From contig NZ_JAUSWH010000003.1 of assembly GCF_030815125.1 (NCBI RefSeq), positions 1 through 64,000 on the forward strand: a stretch of 64,000 nucleotides of DNA, given 5' to 3'. Shown piece by piece: positions 27,577 to 35,774 of this stretch. Position 1 is the first letter of the stretch, and every line of letters begins with the position of its first letter. The notes under the pieces were generated by a model that was given only the letters and a program-made list of their open reading frames with translations, had not been told where the DNA came from and searched no databases. The translations under genes were made by a program, and so were the position numbers. The DNA is from Allorhizobium paknamense (GTDB lineage Bacteria > Pseudomonadota > Alphaproteobacteria > Rhizobiales > Rhizobiaceae).

Positions 27577-29068
27577 CGCTATCCTCCGCAGGCGTCAGGC
27601 CATCGAGCATGTCCACCAGCGCGTCCATGCCGGTCCAGAACTCGCGCCCGTTGCCATCAAACGCCGCCCAGGTCGCCGCCAGCGTGGCACCGCCTTCCAC
27701 CGCCGCCTTGGGCCGCTTAACATAGCGGGCAATCGACAGGTTGCCGTCAGCCGACAGAACATCGGCCACCTCCGCCACCGCAGCAAAGCCGGGATCATCG
27801 GCAAAGGCGTGATAGGCCGACAGGATGCGCGCCTGATGCTCAGGGCGCAGTAAGCTTTGCGCCCGTTCGCGCGCAATTTCGGCCACCGCATCGATGAACA
27901 GAATGCGCCCCTTGCGCGCCTTGGACTTCTGCGACCGGCAGATCACCACGCAGGCCTCCATTGGCGAGTTGTAGAACAACCCGGGCCCAAGCCCCAGCAC
28001 GCATTCGACCCGGTCGGATTCGACCAGCCTGCGCCGCATCTCGGCCTCTTCGTTGCGGAACAGGACACCATGCGGAAACAGGATCGCGCAGCGCCCGGTC
28101 TTCGGGTGCATCGACGTCAGGATGTGCTGGAAGAAGGCGTAGTCCGCCCGCCCCTGCGGCGGGGTGCCAAGGAAGTTGCGCCCCCAGGCATCCTGCTCCC
28201 ACGCGCGCCGGTTCCATTTCTTGATGGAATAGGGCGGGTTCGCCAAGACCACGTCGAAGTTACGCAGCCGGTCGCCCTGCACGAAGGCAGGCGTGGCCAG
28301 CGTGTTGCCGCTGGCGATGTGGAAATCGTCGACGCCATGGATGACCAGGTTCATGCGCGCGATGGCGGCGGTGATGGTGATCAGTTCCTGCCCATACAGG
28401 CCGGTGGTGCGGATGTCGCCCCCACGCCGCTTCACCTCGGCCAAGCACGAGATCAGCATGCCGCCGGTGCCGCAGGTCGGGTCATAGATGCTCTCGCCCG
28501 GCTGGGGCTCCAGCATCTGCGCCATCAGATGGACGAGGGTGCGGTTGGTGTAGAACTCCTGCGCGGTGTGGCCGCTGTCGTCGGCGAATTTCTTGATCAG
28601 GTATTCGTAGCCGTTGCCAAGCTCGTCCTCGGGCACGGCGGCAAGGGTCAGGTCGTGCTTGGAGAAGTGCTCGATCAGGTTCTTCAGCGTGCTGTCCGGC
28701 ATCTGGGCCTTGTCGGTCCAGTTGGCGTTGCCGAAGACGCCCTGAAGGCGCTCCGGGTTCGCGGCCTCGATGGCGAGGAAGGCCGACAGCAGCGCCCGCC
28801 CGACATCGCGCGGTGCAGCGCGCACGTCGTTCCAATGCGCGCCTTCGGGGATCACGAAGCGGTCGTTGGCGGTGGCGGTCGCGTAGCCCTCGTCGCCGGT
28901 TTCATCGAGTGCGTCCTGATAATCCCCGTCCCAGACGTCGGACAGACGTTTGAAGAACAACAGCGGAAAGATGTACTGCTTGTAGTCGCTGGCATCGATG
29001 AGGCCGCGCAGCAGGGTGGCGGCGCCCCAGAGATAACTTTCGAGTTCGCGCTGTGTCAGCCCGCTCAT
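27569..29068 (-). CDS. hsdM: Type I restriction-modification DNA methyltransferase, second HsdM
   Basis: A 499-residue N6-adenine methyltransferase. An N-terminal HsdM helical domain (LTQRELESYLWGAATLLRG) is followed by the SAM motif YDPTCGTGGMLIS and the catalytic motif ANPPYSIKKW. I start it at ATG 29068, which overlaps the stop of the first hsdM (ATGA); the frame is open further upstream only by chance. It directly precedes hsdS, so it is the likely standard partner. It is clearly related to, but different from, the methyltransferase upstream, and both catalytic motifs look functional. Confidence 0.92.
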   Translation of the reverse strand: MSGLTQRELESYLWGAATLLRGLIDASDYKQYIFPLLFFKRLSDVWDGDYQDALDETGDEGYATATANDRFVIPEGAHWNDVRAAPRDVGRALLSAFLAIEAANPERLQGVFGNANWTDKAQMPDSTLKNLIEHFSKHDLTLAAVPEDELGNGYEYLIKKFADDSGHTAQEFYTNRTLVHLMAQMLEPQPGESIYDPTCGTGGMLISCLAEVKRRGGDIRTTGLYGQELITITAAIARMNLVIHGVDDFHIASGNTLATPAFVQGDRLRNFDVVLANPPYSIKKWNRRAWEQDAWGRNFLGTPPQGRADYAFFQHILTSMHPKTGRCAILFPHGVLFRNEEAEMRRRLVESDRVECVLGLGPGLFYNSPMEACVVICRSQKSKARKGRILFIDAVAEIARERAQSLLRPEHQARILSAYHAFADDPGFAAVAEVADVLSADGNLSIARYVKRPKAAVEGGATLAATWAAFDGNGREFWTGMDALVDMLDGLTPAEDSDA

Positions 29069-30576
29069 TGCAGCCACCCTCCTTCGACCAGCACCTTGCG
29101 CAGGTGGTCCTCGGCCGCCCGGGCGTCGGCCAGCGCTGTCTTGAACGCCTCGACGGCTTCGGGAAGCGGCGGGATGTCCTGGCCGATGGGCGGCAGGACG
29201 TAACGCGAGATGTTCAGCGTCCAGCCTTCCTTCTTGATCTCGTCCAGCGTCGCCACCTTGGCGCGATCCTCGACATCCTCGAATGTGCGGTACCAGGCGA
29301 CGATCTGGTCGCTGTGCTCCTGATCGAGGAAGTTCTGCGCCCGGCCTTTGCGGAACAGGCCAGAGGCGTCGACGATCAGTACCTTGTTCTTGCGGGCCTC
29401 GGGCTTCTTGCGGCGCAGGATGACGACACACCCAGCCAGCTGCGTCCCGTAAAACAGGTTCGGCGCAAGGCCAATGACCGCCTCGACCATGTCCTTTTCC
29501 AGCAGGGCCTGCCGGATCGAGCCTTCGGCCGATTTACGGAACAGCGCGCCCTGCGGCAGGACGACGCCCATGCGGCTGTTTCCTGATGATGCCATTGAAG
29601 CCATCATGTGCTGAACAAATGCATAGTCGCCATAGCTCTCCGGAGGGATGCCGTACAAGGCGCGGCCCCAAGGGTCGGCTTCCCATAGATCGCGGCCCCA
29701 TTCCTTGAGTGAGAACGGCGGGTTTGCGATGACACAGTCGAAAGTGGCGAGGCCGCCGGTGCTGGAGTCTGTGAAGGCCGGGTTGCGCAACGTGTCTTCA
29801 CGAGCGACTTCAAAATCCTCGATTCCATGAAGGACAAGGTTCATTCTTGCAATGGCCGCAGTAGTCAGATTCTTCTCCTGGCCATAGATCTTGCCGTAGA
29901 ACGTCCGAGGGTCGCCGCCTTTGCGGATGACGTGCTCTATCGCTCCGAGCAGCATACCGCCGGTACCACAGGCGGGATCGTAAATGCTCTCCCCTTCAAG
30001 GGGGTCGAGGATCTCGACCATCATCCGCACAACGCTTCGAGGCGTGTAAAACTCGCCTGCCTTGTTTCGACGGGTCACGTCGGCAAATCTGCCAACCAAG
30101 TATTCATAGGCGTCGCCTAGGACGTCGGTGGTTACCGCCTTGTTGCCGAGCTTGATCTCCGTGAATCCTTCGACCAGGTCCTTCAACAGCTCATCGCTGA
30201 ACTTTTCCTTGTTGCCCCAATCAGCCGATCCAAAGACTCGATAAAGCGTTTCAGGATTCGCCCGTTCTATATCCTGCATTGCTTTTTGAAGTGCCGACCC
30301 CACGTTGGTGGCGACCTGTCGAATGTCCTTCCAGTGGCACCCTTCAGGGAGGACAAATCGGTGCACCTCCGGGAACATTGACGGATCGGCCTCGCCATAG
30401 GCCTCGCGAGCTTCCTCGGTCTCCTCGTCCCAGACATCCGAGATCCGCTTGAAGAATAGCAGTGGAAGGATGTAGCCCTTCCAATCGGTCCGATCGACAG
30501 CCGATCCACGCAGCGTGTTGGCTGCGTCCCAGAGGGCAGATTTCAGTTCCTGTACGCTCACGTTCTCAATGCTCAT
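29065..30576 (-). CDS. hsdM: Type I restriction-modification DNA methyltransferase, first HsdM
   Basis: A 503-residue adenine methyltransferase that opens the operon. VSVQELKSALWDAANTLRGS begins the HsdM N-terminal helical domain. YDPACGTGGMLLGA is the SAM-binding motif, and ANPPFSLKEWG is the catalytic motif, with Phe where the second HsdM has Tyr. The C-terminal part includes the KAEARKN-type basic region and ends with a helical tail. No second hsdS accompanies it. It may form a heteromeric methyltransferase with the second HsdM or modify a different site. The 229 bases upstream, toward the divergent small gene, must hold the operon promoter. Confidence 0.92.
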   Translation of the reverse strand: MSIENVSVQELKSALWDAANTLRGSAVDRTDWKGYILPLLFFKRISDVWDEETEEAREAYGEADPSMFPEVHRFVLPEGCHWKDIRQVATNVGSALQKAMQDIERANPETLYRVFGSADWGNKEKFSDELLKDLVEGFTEIKLGNKAVTTDVLGDAYEYLVGRFADVTRRNKAGEFYTPRSVVRMMVEILDPLEGESIYDPACGTGGMLLGAIEHVIRKGGDPRTFYGKIYGQEKNLTTAAIARMNLVLHGIEDFEVAREDTLRNPAFTDSSTGGLATFDCVIANPPFSLKEWGRDLWEADPWGRALYGIPPESYGDYAFVQHMMASMASSGNSRMGVVLPQGALFRKSAEGSIRQALLEKDMVEAVIGLAPNLFYGTQLAGCVVILRRKKPEARKNKVLIVDASGLFRKGRAQNFLDQEHSDQIVAWYRTFEDVEDRAKVATLDEIKKEGWTLNISRYVLPPIGQDIPPLPEAVEAFKTALADARAAEDHLRKVLVEGGWLQ

Positions 30577-30805
30577 TCGCTCATTTTCGGCTCAGACCGT
30601 CGCTTCTATTCGAACGTCCCAGGATTGCCCACAATATTCAACTTTCCTGTCTCGGCAATCCAGAGCTGTCGTCAACGATAGAGCGCCTCTGATTTAGTGG
30701 CGTTTCATTTACCAAGTCATGATTTCCGACTTGTATAGGGGTACTTGCAAATACAAAAGGTTGTGGCTTGTAGGAAGCGCCGAATTTTAGAAAGAGACCA
30801 TTATA

Positions 30806-31108
30806 ATGCTGGATATCAAGTTTACGTGCCCAAACCCTCGTTGCGAGGGCTTTGAGATCCAAGCAGAAATTGATGATATTCAATACGATATAGCCGAGCA
30901 GGAAGATCGCGACTCGGTTCTCACGATGCAAAGCCGCGTCATCTGCGGCTGTGGTGACGAACCGTATATGGTGGAGCTTGTTGCAATGGGCGGTGAGAAA
31001 ACAGTGAGCGTCCTTGAGCACCCAGACATTCGCGTGAAATTCAATGACAATAGTGGCGACTACACAAGCGAGATGATCGATTTATTTTACGCGCCGCCCG
31101 ACAAGTGA
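30806..31108 (+). CDS. Small protein of unknown function with paired cysteines
   Basis: A 100-residue acidic protein, divergent from the hsd operon. CPNPRCEGF (Cys8 and Cys13) and the later CGCG (about 48-51) give a four-cysteine pattern that could bind zinc as a small ribbon. AGAAAGAG precedes ATG 30806. No family is recognised. Its place between restriction genes suggests a control or anti-restriction protein, but there is no helix-turn-helix and no direct support. Composition and an open frame with a good start make it a probable gene. Confidence 0.6.
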   Translation: MLDIKFTCPNPRCEGFEIQAEIDDIQYDIAEQEDRDSVLTMQSRVICGCGDEPYMVELVAMGGEKTVSVLEHPDIRVKFNDNSGDYTSEMIDLFYAPPDK

Positions 31109-31126
31109 ATTCGGTGTCAGACTCCC

Positions 31127-31142
31127 GCGGAAATCATTTCCG
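31127..31142. repeat. Island near-palindrome, copy 3
   Basis: GCGGAAATCATTTCCG, in the short convergent gap between the small cysteine protein and the HNH nuclease gene, six bases from the latter's stop codon. Confidence 0.6.
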
Positions 31143-31147
31143 TAGGC

Positions 31148-32083
31148 TCACCCCTTGAACACCTTCTCGCGGTGATACTGCAGGAACTGCGAATGCGGCC
31201 GCTCGTCCGGGCGTGACGGTACAAGCAGGCGCCGCTCGGGATTGATGAGCCGCGTGACGGTATCCGGCACGCCGCCGCTCGCGATCAGCAGGTTGTAGTC
31301 GTCATCGACAGAGATCAGGCCGCGGTCGAACATCCAGTGGACGGTGCCGGAGAGTGCGAGGCCGTTGCGGACGCTATCGGGGCCGCGGTCGGCAACGGGG
31401 CGGATGTGTGTAGCCTGGACCTCCGAGCGCCCGCCGCCATTGATCAGCTTGAGGCCCGTGACGGCGCACGTATCGTGATAGGCCGCCTTGATCACCACGG
31501 AAAACGCCCTGTCCCGGAAAGGACGCTGGACGATCTGAGCCACGATCTGGCGGTCGACGCTGTCGATCTCGTATGGCATCTGCGGATTGTCACCAAAGCC
31601 GAGGCGCGCTTCTTCGGCTGGATCGGGCGCCGGGCGTTCGCGATCCCGTCGCCCGAGCACATGCGCGAAGCCGGCAGCCAGGATGAGGTCGTATTCATCG
31701 TCCGGGATGTTGCGGACGGCGCGCCCGAATGCGCCCTTGTTCGTTGAACCGTCCTCCTTGCGAAGACCGCTCTCATAATAGTGGTCGGCCTCCTTGAACG
31801 GCACGGCATGATCGAAGTGCAGAAAGTCCTCTATGAGCGCGTAGAAGTGATCCGCCTTCGACGGATCCGCGATGATATCAACGATCCTGGCCGTCGCGAA
31901 ATAGGCCTGCTTTCCACCGGTCTTCATCAGATCGCCGCTTGGCCGTCGTGGCTCATAATAGACGATCCAGTCACCGCGCGCGGCCTCGACCTGACGCAGA
32001 TAGGTGCGCGGAAAATGATACCGCTGCTCCGGAAGGTCGTCATAGGTCGGATCGACCTTGGTGGTCAGAATTGCCTTCGCCAT
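31148..32083 (-). CDS. HNH endonuclease
   Basis: A 311-residue nuclease. The C-terminal HNH domain contains DTCAVTGLKLI, EVQATHIRPVADRGPDSVRNGLALSGTVHWMFD in pieces, and GLISVDDDYN. The first His of ATHIRP, the Asn of RNGLAL and the His of VHWMFD supply the catalytic and metal positions. The N-terminal half (DPTYDDLPEQRYHFP, DWIVYYEPRR) matches the N-terminal domain commonly fused to HNH in putative restriction enzymes, which may read modified bases or target DNA. ATG 32083 is preferred, with GGAAGAG upstream; a GTG at 32113 is also open. It is likely a stand-alone, possibly modification-dependent restriction enzyme of the island. Confidence 0.82.
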   Translation of the reverse strand: MAKAILTTKVDPTYDDLPEQRYHFPRTYLRQVEAARGDWIVYYEPRRPSGDLMKTGGKQAYFATARIVDIIADPSKADHFYALIEDFLHFDHAVPFKEADHYYESGLRKEDGSTNKGAFGRAVRNIPDDEYDLILAAGFAHVLGRRDRERPAPDPAEEARLGFGDNPQMPYEIDSVDRQIVAQIVQRPFRDRAFSVVIKAAYHDTCAVTGLKLINGGGRSEVQATHIRPVADRGPDSVRNGLALSGTVHWMFDRGLISVDDDYNLLIASGGVPDTVTRLINPERRLLVPSRPDERPHSQFLQYHREKVFKG

Positions 32084-32421
32084 GAGTGCGCTCTTCCACG
32101 CATATAACGTCACCGGTCCACTTGGCTACCAGGCCCGGCGGGTTGTTGGAAGGGGCGTGGTTTTTGTGGTCGAAGGCCAGAGGCGCCAGAGTCGACACTC
32201 GCATTAAGTGCAAATGTTGTTTGGCTCGACGGAAAGCAAGATTCTTCTGAAGAGGCCATGGCGACGGCCATTTCGAAGTAAATATAGTATTGCTTAAAGT
32301 TTATATCTTGGTAAGCAATTGTTGCAAAACTATAGTTTGGTTTAATTTTTGTAATACTGTGAGATAATAGTGGGGTAAGGTCGATTAACCTTACGATCGC
32401 AACATCACACGGAGATAGACT
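32084..32421. other. AT-rich divergent promoter region
   Basis: About 340 bases between divergent genes. 32270-32380 is strikingly AT-rich, with direct runs such as AGTATTGCTTAAAGTTT and TAAGCAATTG. GCTTA/TAAGC pairs suggest an operator. It probably contains the promoter for the 32422 gene and may be bound by an island regulator. Confidence 0.45.
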
Positions 32422-33618
32422 GTGACGAATACAAAAGCCTCCCCTTTCGCTTCCGCCGCCCATGCCTTCTACGCAGCCAACTCGATTGCAGAGGACATCA
32501 AAGATAAGCTGGAAGATACAGCTACCTTCCTCATTAGCGTGACACGCCGCTCGACCTCAGAGGCCTTCGAGCGCGGCGAGCATCTCGAAAAAGCGGCCGC
32601 GCTGCTCCCGGAAGGGACACTGGAAAAATGGGCCGTCGAATGCTGCGGCTACACAGCGCGCCATGTCCGCACACAGCGCGCGATTCACCGTAACCTGGCT
32701 TACTACAAGGAGATCTTTGTGCAGCTTGCCGTCGGACCGACGGTGTTGGGCAAGCTGAGTGCCGCAACGCCGGAGCAGATCGAGCAGGCGATCGACTTGG
32801 CTCGTGAGACCGGCCGTCTGCGGGTTCAGGATGTCACGGGGATCATGTCCGGGTCAAAGGAGGACATTGAGGAGAAGCCCGAAATCGATCCGTACGATGT
32901 CGGTGGGCCTGCTGGGCTTAAGGCGATCATCGCCATCAAGGTACGGGACGGCATGAGATCTTTTGTTGGGCATATCGAGGAGATCCGCACCCACGTGCTG
33001 GAGGCCTTGCCCAAAAACAACATCGTCAAGAAGGATCTCGCCGCGAAAACCCACCTTACGGCACGCCTCGCGCACCGCGAGCTGCAAAGCCTCATCCAGT
33101 TCGTTAGGCCGCATCCGAACGACAAGCATGACACAACGGTTACGGTACTGCCTGAAAAATCCGGTTGGGAAAAGGTCAGCCGGTTGCTCTACAAGATGGG
33201 CAGCGAGACCTCCTGGCCCGATAAGGCCGAGCTTCGGACCTGGCTGGAAATCGAGGTCGTGCCGCTGCTGAACTGGGCGGCGCCCGAGAAAGACGAGGCG
33301 ACCAGGCCGGAGGTCAAGGCTGATGTTGCAAAGGGCGTGGTCGCTTCTGCCAAGGTTGTCGCGGACACTTCGGCCCCGGCTAAAACCTCGGCCTCGCCTA
33401 AGGCAAAGGCATTGAGCAGGCCGTCGTTGGAGGAGAACCTCGCAACGCTCACGGATGGATTTGCCGCCATCATGACCGGCGACTTCAAGGTGCCCGCATC
33501 TGACGATGACGCCATCCCTTCGGTGGCCGAGGCGCTTGCCAAGCCTGAGAGGCGCTTTCAGCGCCCGGCGTTCATGGACAAGGTCAAGCGGACTTCGCCA
33601 CCGACGACTGCGGCATGA
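32422..33618 (+). CDS. Island protein of unknown function, DUF3102-like N-terminus
   Basis: A 398-residue protein from GTG 32422, which has GGAGATAG upstream. The first 130 residues contain FERGEHLEKAAALLPEGT, LEKWAVECCGYTARHVRTQRAIHR and LSAATPEQIEQAIDLA. These are reminiscent of DUF3102 or ParB-neighbour helical domains that recognise DNA or partition sites. The middle may be a second helical domain. The C-terminal 110 residues are rich in Ala, Lys and Pro and probably disordered. It leads a forward run of island genes that lack obvious homologues, and it may be a replication or maintenance factor. The family assignment is weak. Confidence 0.55.
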   Translation: MTNTKASPFASAAHAFYAANSIAEDIKDKLEDTATFLISVTRRSTSEAFERGEHLEKAAALLPEGTLEKWAVECCGYTARHVRTQRAIHRNLAYYKEIFVQLAVGPTVLGKLSAATPEQIEQAIDLARETGRLRVQDVTGIMSGSKEDIEEKPEIDPYDVGGPAGLKAIIAIKVRDGMRSFVGHIEEIRTHVLEALPKNNIVKKDLAAKTHLTARLAHRELQSLIQFVRPHPNDKHDTTVTVLPEKSGWEKVSRLLYKMGSETSWPDKAELRTWLEIEVVPLLNWAAPEKDEATRPEVKADVAKGVVASAKVVADTSAPAKTSASPKAKALSRPSLEENLATLTDGFAAIMTGDFKVPASDDDAIPSVAEALAKPERRFQRPAFMDKVKRTSPPTTAA

Positions 33619-33966
33619 AGCGGGAACGAAAACTGGAGGGCTGGATGTCCGGCCTTTCCATCACCATCGAGAGGGCCGCTTGTCGGCCCTTTCTCAATGG
33701 CGGCGTCGATCGGACACGTTGATCGCTGAGGCGGTTGCCTCGCACTTGTCGCAGGCGCTCAGTCGGCCTCGGTTTGGAAATCGCCGTGAGCCCGGCGTTA
33801 ACCTTGTACCGGCTTCGTTCTCTTTTTGCAGTCCGGGTCCTTGAGCCCGAGCGCCGGTCCTGCCAGGTTGGGGACGTTCCGGATGGCCGGAACAAGCGGC
33901 CCAAGCCGATGCTACCAACATCGACAAGGGCCTGACCGTCAACCTTGTCTAAGAAGGAATCGGGCT
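33619..33966. other. Intergenic, no feature seen
   Basis: About 350 GC-rich bases between two forward island genes. Short open frames on both strands look like chance. No repeat or terminator is obvious. Confidence 0.4.
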
Positions 33967-35082
33967 ATGAGCACGAATACCGTTTCTGTTCCCTATGGGG
34001 AAGTTCTCCGTTCCACGATCAACGCGGCCGATGCCGCTGCGACGTCCGGATCCCGCCCGCGCCCGTTCGGCTTTGGCCGCAATGCGGCTCCGACTGCGGT
34101 TCGCGAACCGGCGGTGCTGCGCCGTCACCCGCATCTGGTTCGCTTCGCTGACGTCGAAGCCGATCTCGATTTGCTGATCGACCGCGCCATTGCCGCCATT
34201 GCCGACGGCGAACCGATCGAGGACGCGATCCTCGGCCACTATGTCCACATCGCCTCGCTGGTGCGGGCGGTGTCGTTCCGCGAAGGCAAACTGTTGGAGC
34301 AGGCGGTCGAACGGCTGGCGAAAGCCAATCCGAACATCCTCGTTCTGACCCAGTCGCTAAAGCTCCCGCTGGTCAAGACCGCCATGGAAGCAGTGGCCGG
34401 AAACGACTGGTCGAGCCTTGATGGCGTGAAGCTCGATTGCGAGGCCCCGGCCAAGAGCAGCTACACGCCCGACCTCATCATCGTGAACCGTGCCCGGCAC
34501 ACGGCCTATATCCTCGACGTCAAACGGTCGCTCGCATCCTATGGCGACACGAGCCGTCTTGAGGAACTGAAGCTGAAGATGATGGCGTCGGCCATGGTTC
34601 TGCCGGACTGGCTTTACAAGAACCAGAAGCGGCTGATGGTCGATGCGGTCGAGGTGGCAATCGTCGACGGCGCGAGCCGACCGAGCGATCATGCCACTGG
34701 TATCTGGGCGCTCTCCGAACTCGACGACCTGCTGGAGATCGATGGTGTGGCCGCCTGCATGGCCGAACTGCGCCTGCGCTTCGGTATCCGGGTGCAGCAG
34801 CTTCTCGAGGCCGAGGCGCGCAAGGCTCTTGGTTTGGACAAGGCGCCTGTCATTGTTCCGGCAGCGATGAGCACGGCTGTGACCGCGGCGCTCGATCCGC
34901 GGATCAACCTCAATGGACCGAGCCGGAGTTACGAAGAAGATCTGGCAGCCCGGTCTTGCGACGATGACGATCTGCGTGATCGCCTCGATGATGACGGCTT
35001 CAGCGACGCCGATGAAACCGAGGATGATGAACCGGTCCCCATGTTTGTTCGGGTTGGCTTTGCCCGGCGCCCTCGGCACTGA
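33967..35082 (+). CDS. Island protein with a possible PD-(D/E)xK nuclease core
   Basis: A 371-residue protein starting at ATG 33967. Longer open frames upstream have no ribosome site. Around residue 170, YTPDLIIVNRARH is followed by TAYILDVKRSLASYG. The spacing PD-x14-D-x-K and the strand pattern fit the core of the PD-(D/E)xK nuclease fold. The N-terminal part is Ala/Arg-rich, and the C-terminal tail is acidic (DDDDLRDRLDDDGF). The gene is followed by a small orphan and then the AAA ATPase/M41 pair. It could be a nuclease of a defence module or an element-maintenance protein. No family is known to me, so the fold call is inference. Confidence 0.55.
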   Translation: MSTNTVSVPYGEVLRSTINAADAAATSGSRPRPFGFGRNAAPTAVREPAVLRRHPHLVRFADVEADLDLLIDRAIAAIADGEPIEDAILGHYVHIASLVRAVSFREGKLLEQAVERLAKANPNILVLTQSLKLPLVKTAMEAVAGNDWSSLDGVKLDCEAPAKSSYTPDLIIVNRARHTAYILDVKRSLASYGDTSRLEELKLKMMASAMVLPDWLYKNQKRLMVDAVEVAIVDGASRPSDHATGIWALSELDDLLEIDGVAACMAELRLRFGIRVQQLLEAEARKALGLDKAPVIVPAAMSTAVTAALDPRINLNGPSRSYEEDLAARSCDDDDLRDRLDDDGFSDADETEDDEPVPMFVRVGFARRPRH

Positions 35083-35267
35083 TCGAGCACGTCATCCGAC
35101 TGCCGTTGATGCCTATTGCCTGATGGCCTGACCGCCGCGCCCTGACGCTTGCCGTCAGGCGCCTGATGTCGACCGCCATGCGTGACCATCAGGCCTGAAG
35201 GCTGCGGCTTTCCCATTCCATCTCTCATTGACGCTGGACCCGAGCGTGGTTCGGCGAAGGAGTTTCC

Positions 35268-35774
35268 ATGTCTTCCGACATCACCCCGGATGTGCCGCCG
35301 CGCATCCGCTGCGAGGCGATCAAATCGTCCTCGACGTCACTGAACCCTGTCTGCCATCGTTCGCATGGCACCGTCCTCCGCTATCCCGGACCTGCTCGTC
35401 ATGATCCGCTCGCTGACGATCCGGCCTTCTTGATCGGACTGACCCTTGGTCATGTCAGGCAGGGCGATGGTCTGACCGGCACCGTGCCGGACACGGTCAT
35501 CAGCCGACTGCAGGCGCAGGCCGAGCGTGGCAATCCCGCCTGCCGCTTGCTGCTCGACTGGCTCGCGCACCGCAACCGCGATCTCGTGGCTCCGCTTCAG
35601 TCGGATACAGACGATCCGAGTCCAGCCGAGCCCCGTCCCCTTCGTCGCAGGATCCGGGAACGTCGCCGGGCTGGGCTGGGGAGCTTGAAGAAACGCACGG
35701 CGGTGAAGGCGGGATCATCCGGTCCCAAAACGGCAATTATTGCCGCGATGACGGAGGGCAAGGCCGATGAATAA
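35268..35774 (+). CDS. Small island protein of unknown function
   Basis: A 168-residue protein with a strong ribosome site (GAAGGAG) before ATG 35268. The central part (DPAFLIGLTLGHVRQGD, VISRLQAQAERGNPACRLLLDWLAHRN) predicts helices. The C-terminal third is Arg/Lys-rich and ends near AAMTEGKADE. No motif is recognised. It overlaps the start of the AAA ATPase gene by eight bases, so the two are translationally coupled, and it could be an adaptor or partner of that ATPase. Confidence 0.6.
   Translation: MSSDITPDVPPRIRCEAIKSSSTSLNPVCHRSHGTVLRYPGPARHDPLADDPAFLIGLTLGHVRQGDGLTGTVPDTVISRLQAQAERGNPACRLLLDWLAHRNRDLVAPLQSDTDDPSPAEPRPLRRRIRERRRAGLGSLKKRTAVKAGSSGPKTAIIAAMTEGKADE

Noticed and set aside
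27857-29203. A 448-codon forward open frame opposite the second hsdM
   Set aside because: The methyltransferase motifs are on the reverse strand; this frame has none.
35738-35755. GGCAATTATTGCCG as a fifth member of the island palindrome family
   Set aside because: It lies inside a coding region and lacks the GGAAAT...ATTTCC arms.
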